The notes under the pieces are model-generated. The model saw only the letters and a list, made by a program, of their open reading frames with translations, was not told where the DNA came from and did not search any database. Below, one piece after another: positions 55,577-63,672 of a stretch of DNA of 64,000 bases; position 1 is the first letter of the stretch; the number at the start of each line of letters is the position of its first letter. The DNA is from Porphyromonas pogonae. GTDB taxonomy: Bacteria; Bacteroidota; Bacteroidia; Bacteroidales; Porphyromonadaceae. Position numbers and translations under genes: made by a program. Location: contig NZ_CP143258.1 in assembly GCF_036320655.1 (NCBI RefSeq), positions 496,001 to 560,000 on the forward strand, read 5' to 3'.

Positions 55577-55616
55577 CTTGATTGAATTGGTTGTTGTTAA
55601 TGTGTGATTTGTTTGA

Positions 55617-58490
55617 TCAGAATTTATAAGAAGCAGAGAGTGATATATCAGTGCCGCTATTATAAGCCCGCGTTGTTTGCTCACGCTGTTGTAGTTTGCC
55701 CTCGTTGTCAATAAAGCGGGGAAACTCTTTGTAAAGCGCGCGGCTGTTGAGTATATTCTTCATAGAGAGTTTGAGCCCCAGTCTGGCGGTAGGTTGCCAT
55801 CCCACGGTGAGGTCGATAATATCCCGAGGCATCTCATAGCTGTCAGGGAAGCTATTGTTTATTCTGTCCGCATCCGTTGCCCCTGTGGTGTCGGTCATAC
55901 CCACCCCTACAATACGTTTCCCGATACGGTTGTATAGGATGGAGGCCGACACAATTTTTGAGGGATGCATGTAAAAGAGAGCGGCATTGATCATGTAAGG
56001 CGATTGACCTTGCATGGGTCTATCCTTGTCTGCCGATCTGTTGTTAGGTTCAAATCTGACTTTACTCTTGACCAAAGCACCGTTGAATTGTAGGGTGAAG
56101 TCTTTGAGTCCCATAAAACCAAGTCCTTTGCGGATCTCGAGCTCTGCACCGTAGTTGTCCGCCGCCTTAGCATTTTTGAAGTAGTAGCGATATGATCCGC
56201 CTGCCACATCATAACTCCACTCTATAGGGTCGGTAAAGTTCTTGTAGAAGAGTGCCAGCGAAATTTTCTCGTTATTTTCAGGGTACCATTCATAGCGCAT
56301 GTCTATATTATGTACGTATGCAGGCTTAAGCTCGGGGTTACCACTAACGTCACTAAAGAGTTCGAAGTCATAGTACACTGCCGGTGACAATTCACGGAAC
56401 TCACCGCGGTTTATAGTTCGTCCCCATGAAAGTCTTATTTGGTTTTTCTCATTGAAGCCGTAGGTCATATTGACGCTGGGATAAATACCGAGATCAGTAA
56501 ACGTTTTGTTTTCGCGGAGTGAAGGGTTGTCTTTGGCTTTGTATATATCCAGTGTCATCCTGTTGTGCTCCAGTCTTGCTCCTGTGTAGATGCTCAGCTT
56601 TCCTATGGGAATATTCAAAGCCGCATAGTAAGCCGCTTGCAGGCTCTTACCTCCGTAGCTATTGGTCCAGTCTATATCTTCATTAATAAATAGTTTGTCA
56701 GTCGTGTAATTTCCGGGAACAAAGATTTCTTTCACGGGATCGTTATAAAGCATATCGATAAATCCGGGGCGATTCCTGTTGGCTGATAGGTCATAGTTGA
56801 AGGCTCTTGTGAGATATTCTCTTTGTCTCAGTTCTGCGTAAGCACCTGTTTTCAGAGTCATCTCGGTCTTACCGATGTTTAGTATTTGTTTGTAGTCAGC
56901 TTTAGCCGTACCTATATTTTCGCTTAGGCGTGTAAATTGTCGAGATGCCTCTACCATCTCAAGTTGCCCGAAGTGTGGGTCTGAGGGATTGGTATTCTCC
57001 TCTCTATCCAATATTCTTCTGTCGGGTCTATTGTTGTTGGAGTAGCTGTAGCTTGCGAGCCAATCAACACGTTGCTCGTGTGATGTACCGTTCCAAGTGC
57101 CCGATAGCTGGCTAGTGAGTATGGTGCGACTGTTGTAGAAGTATTCGTTTTTCGTCACGTCGTATTCTCCGCTGATAACCTCTTTTCCACTTCTGTCGGT
57201 ATATCTATTGATGCCCAGCAGATTCACGTTGTTTTTCCACGAAAAACTCAGCCTCTCGGTAGGCTTGTAAGATACATTGAGCATAGCGCCCAGTATATTG
57301 CCGATAACATAGCGGTTGTCGTGAAACTTTTTTAGATAGATAGGTTCGTCCTTATTCTTGTTGTAGAGGTCGAGTCTGTTGTTGGACATATCCTTGACAG
57401 ACCTATAGGTGTGATTGTAATTTACCGAAGCCAATAAGCCAGCCTTTTTACCATCTCCCAAGTTGAATATCCTGTTGATAGAGGCGCTCACACCGAAGTC
57501 TGATACCGGTTTGACATTACGTATGAGCCAATTCGGATTAAATCCGCTTTGGGCAGCCTCGACAAGTTGTGTGCGATTACCATTGTCAAGTTGTGATTTT
57601 GCTACCGATCGTAGCGCTCTGTGTCCGCCATCAAGTCCCAGAGCATCATAGAATCCACCCTTGTTATAAAGAAAGTCTTTGAGGTGAGTTTCAGTATTAA
57701 CACCTGCTTTTACGCTAATCTGTGCGCTGTTGGATGTGGGGATATCTTTGGTGTCAAGTAATATAAATCCTCCTGAAAAATCTGATGGATACTCCGGCGC
57801 AGGGCTTTTTACCACCACCATATTGTCTAACTGATCCGAAGGTATCTGATCGAAGGAGAAAACTCTGGAGTCAGCATCAGAGCTCGGTACGGAGGCTCCG
57901 TTGATCCATACATTATTATATCTCTGGTTCAATCCCCTTACCATGACGTACCTATTGTCCATAAGTGTGATGCCCGGTATACGCTTCATTGCATCGGATG
58001 CATTGCTGTCACCTGTGCGTGAGATCTGCTGGGCACTGATGCCGTCAGTGACCACAAGGCTTTTACGTGCTTGGGATATCAGCGATACCTCGCTGTTTTT
58101 GCGAGCTTGTGCTACTACGTATACCGATTCCAGTCGTGACGATTCGCTTTCGAGTTTGATGACAAGCGGGTCAGTCTCTTTACTATTTCGGGTGGATATA
58201 CTCACCTTCCGGGGCTTATAGCCCACATATCTTACTTCACCTTCGTATGTGCCTTCCGGTACAGCAGGTATGGAAAACTCTCCATTAATATCTGTGAACG
58301 CTCCTTTGTTGATTTTTTTGATATAAACAGATGCACCCATGAGTGGACTATTGTCCGATGCATCTACGATTAAACCTTTCAGTGCTACAGGTGCAGGAGG
58401 TAATCTATGGCCGGAGCCTGCAAGAGATAAGCTAAACAATAACAGCATCATCATCAGCATCGCTGATGTGAGTGGGAAGTTTTTCGTCAT
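55617..58490 (-). CDS. TonB-dependent receptor with carboxypeptidase-regulatory-like domain
   Basis: 957 residues. A signal peptide is followed by a CarboxypepD_reg-like beta-sandwich (about residues 37-115, GLIVDASDNSPLMGASVYI), a plug domain (about 135-250, with DAMKRIPGITLMDNRYVMVRGL) and a 22-strand barrel ending LSASYKF. It differs from SusC proteins in length and plug sequence and from the receptor at 1-1265. Transcribed together with the beta-helix lipoprotein downstream. Ligand unknown. Confidence 0.92.
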   Translation of the reverse strand: MTKNFPLTSAMLMMMLLLFSLSLAGSGHRLPPAPVALKGLIVDASDNSPLMGASVYIKKINKGAFTDINGEFSIPAVPEGTYEGEVRYVGYKPRKVSISTRNSKETDPLVIKLESESSRLESVYVVAQARKNSEVSLISQARKSLVVTDGISAQQISRTGDSNASDAMKRIPGITLMDNRYVMVRGLNQRYNNVWINGASVPSSDADSRVFSFDQIPSDQLDNMVVVKSPAPEYPSDFSGGFILLDTKDIPTSNSAQISVKAGVNTETHLKDFLYNKGGFYDALGLDGGHRALRSVAKSQLDNGNRTQLVEAAQSGFNPNWLIRNVKPVSDFGVSASINRIFNLGDGKKAGLLASVNYNHTYRSVKDMSNNRLDLYNKNKDEPIYLKKFHDNRYVIGNILGAMLNVSYKPTERLSFSWKNNVNLLGINRYTDRSGKEVISGEYDVTKNEYFYNSRTILTSQLSGTWNGTSHEQRVDWLASYSYSNNNRPDRRILDREENTNPSDPHFGQLEMVEASRQFTRLSENIGTAKADYKQILNIGKTEMTLKTGAYAELRQREYLTRAFNYDLSANRNRPGFIDMLYNDPVKEIFVPGNYTTDKLFINEDIDWTNSYGGKSLQAAYYAALNIPIGKLSIYTGARLEHNRMTLDIYKAKDNPSLRENKTFTDLGIYPSVNMTYGFNEKNQIRLSWGRTINRGEFRELSPAVYYDFELFSDVSGNPELKPAYVHNIDMRYEWYPENNEKISLALFYKNFTDPIEWSYDVAGGSYRYYFKNAKAADNYGAELEIRKGLGFMGLKDFTLQFNGALVKSKVRFEPNNRSADKDRPMQGQSPYMINAALFYMHPSKIVSASILYNRIGKRIVGVGMTDTTGATDADRINNSFPDSYEMPRDIIDLTVGWQPTARLGLKLSMKNILNSRALYKEFPRFIDNEGKLQQREQTTRAYNSGTDISLSASYKF

Positions 58491-58719
58491 GAAAATTCAG
58501 TCTTTTTATTACACCCGCAAAGGTCTCGAAGAAGTGTTAAGCAAAGATGAAGACATGCACAAGAGTCCGTTAAGAAAAGATGAAGCATATGCTTCGCCTC
58601 TTTTACCCTTCACTGTGGACTGTGCATTGAGGAGCTTACATGGGGTAAAATACTGTTTTATAGCGCATATAAGCGTGTACTATAATGATACATCCCGCAT
58701 TCTTTATATATTTGTATCA

Positions 58720-59943
58720 ATGAAGGAATTTATCATCACAGAGGCTCGCACCGAACAGGCTGTGCTCGTAGGCCTCATCACTCCTACTCAGAGTGAGGCA
58801 CAAGTAAAAGAGTACCTTGACGAACTTGCTTTCTTATCTGAAACAGCAGGTGTAGAGCCTGTGCTAAGGGTAACGCAAAGGCTTGACAAGCCGCATAGCG
58901 TCACCTTTGTAGGTAAAGGGAAGTTGGAAGAAATCAAGAGTTATGTTGAGGAAAAAGAAATAGGAATTGTGATATTCGATGACGAATTATCACCCAAACA
59001 GCTACGCAATATAGAGCAGGAACTCAAGGTAAAGATACTCGATCGTACCAGTCTCATTCTGGATATCTTTGCTTCCAGAGCACAGACTGCTCATGCTAAG
59101 ACCCAAGTAGAACTGGCACAATATCAGTATATGTTACCCCGACTCACGCGTCTTTGGACCCACCTCGAACGCCAGCGTGGAGGTGTAGGGATGAGAGGTC
59201 CCGGAGAAACTCAGCTGGAGACGGACCGCCGTATTATCTTGGACAAGATATCACTCCTCAAGGATCAGCTCCGAAGCATCGATCGTCAGATGTCTGTACA
59301 GCGCAAAAACAGGGGTAAGATGGTTAGGGTAGCCCTCGTTGGTTATACCAATGTGGGTAAGTCCACCCTCATGAATCTTATGGCTAAGAGCGATGTTTTC
59401 GCCGAGAACAAACTTTTTGCCACGCTCGATACCACCGTGCGTAAGGTGATCATACACAATCTGCCGTTTCTGCTTAGTGATACGGTAGGGTTTATTCGCA
59501 AGCTTCCCACTCAGCTCATCGAGTCATTCAAGAGTACTCTGGATGAAGTGCGGGAGGCCGACTTGCTGGTACATGTCGTGGATGTGTCGCATCCCAACTT
59601 CGAAGAGCAGATCGAAGTGGTGAATACAACCTTGCGTGAGATCAATGGTAATGAGGATACTCCTCAACTTCTGGTGTTCAATAAGCTGGATGCCTTTAGT
59701 TTTAATCCCAAGGATGAAGACGACCTTACCCCCAAGACACGTGAGAATGTCAGTGCAGAGGAACTCATGGATACGTGGATGGCAAAGATGGGTGATGACT
59801 GCATGTTTATTTCTGCCAAAACAGGTGAGGGTGTGGAGCATCTCAAAGATGTTCTTTACGAGCGTGTAAAGCAGATTCATGTAACGAGATTCCCTTACAA
59901 CGATTTTCTCTTTCAGGATTATTCTCATCTCAATGAGGAATGA
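58720..59943 (+). CDS. hflX: GTPase HflX
   Basis: 407 residues from ATG 58720. HflX N-terminal domain (VTFVGKGKLEEIKSYV), then GGVGMRGPGETQLETDRR and the GTPase core: G1 GYTNVGKS, G3 DTVGF, G4 NKLD, G5 SAKTGEG. A ribosome-associated GTPase that rescues or splits stalled ribosomes. The frame is open upstream into the divergent receptor gene, but that extension is not family-like. A -7-like TATATTTG at 58707-58714 leaves a leader of only a few bases. Confidence 0.95.
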   Translation: MKEFIITEARTEQAVLVGLITPTQSEAQVKEYLDELAFLSETAGVEPVLRVTQRLDKPHSVTFVGKGKLEEIKSYVEEKEIGIVIFDDELSPKQLRNIEQELKVKILDRTSLILDIFASRAQTAHAKTQVELAQYQYMLPRLTRLWTHLERQRGGVGMRGPGETQLETDRRIILDKISLLKDQLRSIDRQMSVQRKNRGKMVRVALVGYTNVGKSTLMNLMAKSDVFAENKLFATLDTTVRKVIIHNLPFLLSDTVGFIRKLPTQLIESFKSTLDEVREADLLVHVVDVSHPNFEEQIEVVNTTLREINGNEDTPQLLVFNKLDAFSFNPKDEDDLTPKTRENVSAEELMDTWMAKMGDDCMFISAKTGEGVEHLKDVLYERVKQIHVTRFPYNDFLFQDYSHLNEE

Positions 59944-59979
59944 TGTAGTTTGAATGTTGAATTTTATCGAACATGTATT

Positions 59980-60432
59980 ATGGTAAAAAAATGTATGTCT
60001 ATGCTGGCAACGTTGTTCCTATTAGGACTCACGGCTTGCTCACAAAACAATCATGCTAATAGTATAGCGGCATCTGCCGATTCCGTACCTGCCGAGCAGG
60101 TATCACAAGCACCCTATACCAATTTAGAGGTAAGGGACTTTGTGAAACTCATCGGAGACACTCAGGTGCAACTCGTGGATGTACGCACCCCTGCCGAGTT
60201 TGCTGAGGGGCATATCGACAAAGCCCGTATGATAGACTTCAAGGCTCCTGATTTTTTGTCAAAAGCTTTAGAAACATTGTCTAAGGATCGTCCCGTAGCC
60301 GTCTACTGCCGTTCAGGGGCACGTAGTGCCAAGGCTGCACGCCTGCTCTCTGAGCATGGGTATACCGTGTATAACATGCTTGGCGGGTACAAGGCATATC
60401 AAAGCTATATGGCAGGAGAAGGAAAGAAATAA
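59980..60432 (+). CDS. Rhodanese-domain lipoprotein
   Basis: 150 residues from ATG 59980. Lipobox GLTAC (Cys 20), then a single rhodanese domain with active-site VYCRSGARS (Cys catalytic), preceded by VDVRTPAEFAEGHI. It is membrane-anchored, facing the periplasm; probably handles sulfane sulfur or thiols there. It follows hflX by 36 bp. A terminator is at 60500. Confidence 0.9.
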   Translation: MVKKCMSMLATLFLLGLTACSQNNHANSIAASADSVPAEQVSQAPYTNLEVRDFVKLIGDTQVQLVDVRTPAEFAEGHIDKARMIDFKAPDFLSKALETLSKDRPVAVYCRSGARSAKAARLLSEHGYTVYNMLGGYKAYQSYMAGEGKK

Positions 60433-60499
60433 CTTTTCAGGCGTTACTCCCACGGAGATAGATGCTCTAAATACATCTGATCTCCCTCTCCCAAAAACG

Positions 60500-60546
60500 A
60501 AGGCGAGGCTGTGCAGCAATGATGCACATGGCTTCGCCTCTTTTAT
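60500..60546 (+). terminator. Terminator after the rhodanese gene
   Basis: AGGCGA (60501-60506) pairs with TCGCCT (60534-60539), with an inner stem TGTGC / GCACA, followed by TTTTATT. Confidence 0.8.
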
Positions 60547-60586
60547 TGCATGCACGGGATGAGTGCGTAGGGTATAGGTTATTATT

Positions 60587-60773
60587 GAGACTGTTGCAAA
60601 AGTCAACAGTCTTGTGGATTTTGGAGGCAAAGCCGACAAAAGACACTTTGACCGGGCAGAGAGGGTAAAGTGCAAGGCGCTAAGAGTGAGTGCACAGGGA
60701 GTTTACTTCAGGTAAATGACCAAGCGCGAATCTCGCAAGCAACTAAGCAATTTGCCTGCTATGCAACGGTCTC
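60587..60773 (+). mobile_element. 187-bp MITE, copy B
   Basis: Ends GAGACTGTTGCA and inverted GAGACCGTTGCA. The flanks share TATT (60583-60586 and 60774-60777). Two differences from copy A by eye. It lies immediately downstream (3' side) of the MATE gene, which reads toward it, in the same orientation as copy C on its other side. Confidence 0.88.
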
Positions 60774-60795
60774 TATTGTTGTAATGCTGACCACT

Positions 60796-62109
60796 TCAGG
60801 CTGTCGAGGCCCTGGACATACTGAGTACTTTGCGACTGAGAAAATGCTGCATCACACTGCGCATTCCCAAATAACAGATGAAAGCCAGCCAAAGAGCTCC
60901 CTCGCCCAAAAGATTGCGGGTGCTGAAATAAATAATAAAATAGATTACGAATGCTGCTGTCATAGTCTGGCGCAACTCTTTCGATGCTGTGGCTCCCACA
61001 AAGATGCCGTCCCATAAGAATGCACCGAAAGATACTATCGGTATAAGTGCTGCCCAGTATGCCGATCCTATCGCATGTGCCACCACTTGTGGCTCATTGC
61101 TGAAAATGCGTATTATTGTTTCCGGGAAAAATAAGTAGATCAAGGAAGCTAATACGGACAATGCCCATCCTATACGAAACAGTTGTCTCACCATGATGTG
61201 CAACTCCCGGGGCTTGCGATGTCCCAGATAACGTCCCGTAAGGGCTTCGCCGGCGTAAGCAAAACCATCCATGAAGTAAGAAAAGAGGGTGAATAGTTGC
61301 ATCAGGAGTGCATTGGCAGCCACAGTAACTTCACCGGAATAGCTCGATGCCCAAGTGAAAAAAAGCGTTACACTGCCCAGCATGGCAGTTCGGAGAAAAA
61401 GGTCGCGCCCCGTGCGCAAGTAGTCGCCATACCCCCGTGTATCTTTGAGCTGGGATAGTTGCATGAAGCGCAGGATACGCCCGAAACGAAGACGTGCGTA
61501 AAGAATGAGCATTCCCAACGCTGCATACTGCGCTATCACCGTGCCTATAGCCAATCCCGGAATGCCCAGTTGCATCACTTTGACAAAGTATAAACTAAGG
61601 GTAATATTGATGATGTTGGATGTAATGGCGACGATCATGGGGATACGTGTATTTTGCATACCTACGTACCAACCATTGAATACATACATCATCAGTGCTG
61701 CCGGTGCTCCCATAAAAGCAATGCTCAGATATCTCTGAGCCTCGCCACTGATAGTATCACGCCCTGCACTCAGCAGGTAAGAAAAGTGATAAAGCAGAGG
61801 GCGCGCAGCTATAATAATAATGGCGGCCAGTAACCCTAGTGATATACCACGAGCCAGTTGCAAGGTTATGGCTTTGACGTCGGATCTGCCGAAAGCCTGG
61901 GCTGTGTAACCGGTAGTCCCCATGCGTAGGAAGGCAAACAGCCAATAAACAAAGTTGACCACACCGCCCGCTACTGCCACCGCGCCTATGGCTCCGGCTG
62001 TGCCCATGCGCCCTGCCAAAGAGATATCTACAATAGATAGCAGAGGTACGGTAATATTGGATATGATATTAGGTACAGCTAAGTTGAGTATTCGCCTTGT
62101 CATCTTCAT
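60796..62109 (-). CDS. MATE-family multidrug efflux transporter (DinF-like)
   Basis: 437 residues from ATG 62109 (MKMTRRILNLAVPNI). A longer frame to 62232 exists only because MITE copy C is read through. Twelve hydrophobic segments are seen; the conserved N-terminal PNIISNITVPLLSIVD and GLAIGTVIAQYAALG fit the DinF subgroup of MATE exporters, which use Na+ or H+ gradients to expel drugs. The gene lies between two direct copies of the MITE (60587-60773, 62144-62330) with only about 22 and 34 bp of margin. Confidence 0.92.
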   Translation of the reverse strand: MKMTRRILNLAVPNIISNITVPLLSIVDISLAGRMGTAGAIGAVAVAGGVVNFVYWLFAFLRMGTTGYTAQAFGRSDVKAITLQLARGISLGLLAAIIIIAARPLLYHFSYLLSAGRDTISGEAQRYLSIAFMGAPAALMMYVFNGWYVGMQNTRIPMIVAITSNIINITLSLYFVKVMQLGIPGLAIGTVIAQYAALGMLILYARLRFGRILRFMQLSQLKDTRGYGDYLRTGRDLFLRTAMLGSVTLFFTWASSYSGEVTVAANALLMQLFTLFSYFMDGFAYAGEALTGRYLGHRKPRELHIMVRQLFRIGWALSVLASLIYLFFPETIIRIFSNEPQVVAHAIGSAYWAALIPIVSFGAFLWDGIFVGATASKELRQTMTAAFVIYFIIYFSTRNLLGEGALWLAFICYLGMRSVMQHFLSRKVLSMSRASTA

Positions 62110-62143
62110 ACTCACAAAGGTAGTAAAAACACACTCGATATTA

Positions 62144-62330
62144 GAGACTGTTGCAAAAGTCAACAGTCTCCTGGATTTTGGAGGCAAAGCCGACAAAAGA
62201 CACTTTGACCGGGCAGAGAAGGTAAAGTGCAAGGCGCTAAGAGTGATTGCACAGGGAGTTTACTTCCGGTAAATGACCAAGCGCGAATCTCGCAAGCAAC
62301 GAAGCAATTTGCCTGCTATGCAACGGTCTC
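62144..62330 (+). mobile_element. 187-bp MITE, copy C
   Basis: Same ends as copies A and B. Flanked by a perfect 5-bp duplication TATTA (62139-62143, 62331-62335). About four differences from copy A by eye. Located just upstream of the MATE start codon (34 bp), so it could supply or disrupt its promoter. Confidence 0.9.
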
Positions 62331-62422
62331 TATTAGAGTAGCCTCGTGGTACTATGTAGCCCTGTTCATAGTAAAGCTACAAGTGTGTCGAGCCTGATCT
62401 TGAAAAAAAATTGCTTCACCTC

Positions 62423-62454
62423 TTGACAAAGGGGGGTACGATGTTGTACCTTTA
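62423..62454 (+). promoter_or_regulatory. Cassette promoter (62.4 kb copy), -7 box degraded
   Basis: TTGACAAAG, run of six G, TACGATGTTG, then TACCTTTA (62447-62454) instead of TATCTTTG. The context CACCT just upstream matches cassette 1 upstream of its IS insertion. Confidence 0.65.
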
Positions 62455-62687
62455 TGGCTGTAGTGTTTATTTTATACCCTGATTATGTACTTATTTATAA
62501 CGTGGTGCAAATGAAAGCTAATACAACTAATGACTTGATACTCTATTTCGGTGAATATTTATACCCCCGGAAGTCTTGTGTGGATGTATACACCCCAAAG
62601 GTTACATTTTGTCAATACCGACGATAAAAAAGAAAATATCATTTTGTCATTCAGGGAGTAGTTGCATACCTATTACTTTACCATACC
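62455..62687 (+). ncRNA. Putative cassette transcript (62.4 kb copy)
   Basis: Between the promoter and the terminator at 62688. A 38-codon frame starts at 62511. The segment 62585-62640 resembles the corresponding part of cassette 1 (GTATACAC block, TTACATTTTGTCAA, AAAATATCA, TTGTCA) but in a different reading frame, so a non-coding RNA is favoured. Confidence 0.4.
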
Positions 62688-62727
62688 ACCGCATGCAGAG
62701 GTCATGACTCTGTATGCGGTTTTTTTG
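62688..62727 (+). terminator. Terminator of the 62.4 kb cassette transcript
   Basis: ACCGCAT (62688-62694) pairs with ATGCGGT (62714-62720), with an inner CAGAG / CTCTG stem, followed by a run of eight T. Confidence 0.88.
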
Positions 62728-62752
62728 TTTTGTAGCTCTAAATCTGTTTTTA

Positions 62753-62875
62753 TTACAGCTAAAACACAATCGTGTTTTAACTAAAATGACTCCATGTTAC
62801 AACTAAAACGTTGTGGTATCTTAACTAAAATGTTTTTGTGTTATAACTAAAATACCCTTTAGTTACAATTAAAAC
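62753..62875. repeat. Six-unit phased palindrome array (62.8 kb)
   Basis: Central tetranucleotides start at 62757 (AGCT), 62779, 62801, 62823, 62845 (AACT) and 62867 (AATT), exactly 22 bp apart. This array supplies the fully palindromic AGCT and AATT centres. An extra out-of-phase TTTAGTTA lies at 62859. Confidence 0.9.
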
Positions 62876-63390
62876 GCAGAAGTCCCACTTCCCACACCCG
62901 AAAATCTTGTAGAAAAGTAGCCCAAGTGCCTCAAATTCGATTGGGGTGTCGAAGCTCTTTGTAAGTAAATGTGTTTGTTTTTCTGTCAATTTGCGTCATA
63001 TATGCTTGGTTTGTATTGCATATTGTAATGCGGTTTCGCTTGGTTTATAAACATAAATGCTTTATTCGGACTCCTCTGATTATGATTAATTTAAATCTCT
63101 GATAGGGTAGTTAGCTATAAAGTTTATATCCCCGTTATTGTCAGATTAGTTGTTTTATTATACGGTAGTATTTTATTGATACAAAGAGTGTTAATTTGGA
63201 GCCGTTATTGCTTTCTAAATAATAATTTTTATATTCGTGGCGAAAAATATTCTGAACTATACCATACTCTATTGTTGCTGTTTTCAAGACTGCCATGCGT
63301 CGGCTCCTGTTGCCGATGAGTTTCTTAATTATCTATAAACGATAATCGATAACTATAAATACTTATTATTAATACCCTGAAGTTTTGTTT
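62876..63390. other. Intergenic stretch after the fifth array
   Basis: No coding frame or RNA gene recognised. AT-rich, as expected for an upstream region of the lipoprotein at 63391. Confidence 0.45.
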
Positions 63391-63672
63391 ATGAAAAAAA
63401 GTATTCTTTTTTGCTTACTGATTGCATCAGCTCTATTCATCGCCTGCACATCGGGATGCCGTAAGGACGAGCCTTATCAAACTAAACAGTTTACCATAGC
63501 ATCACTAAAACTAATTCTTCATTTCAACGAGGGTGTTACAGATCTTTATTACGTCAAGTATGATCATTCTGACCATTGGAATGCCCTCCCTTACAGTATA
63601 CAAGGATTTCACAAAAAGACTCGAACGTTCCAGGAAAAATGCAGCTCTATCATGAGCTTACCTTCATCATGA
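63391..63672 (+). CDS. Short lipoprotein, possibly truncated
   Basis: 93 residues from ATG 63391. Lipoprotein signal (MKKSILFCLLIASALFIAC, with a second Cys at TSGC), followed by a beta-rich segment (FTIASLKLILHFNEG, VTDLYYVKYDHSD). The last 25 residues (KKTRTFQEK onward) lose the hydrophobic alternation, so a frameshift near 63612 or an early stop is possible. Family not recognised; AT-rich like its surroundings. Confidence 0.5.
   Translation: MKKSILFCLLIASALFIACTSGCRKDEPYQTKQFTIASLKLILHFNEGVTDLYYVKYDHSDHWNALPYSIQGFHKKTRTFQEKCSSIMSLPSS

Noticed and set aside
62110-62232. N-terminal extension of the MATE protein
   Set aside because: These codons come from the adjacent MITE copy; the family N-terminus starts at 62109.
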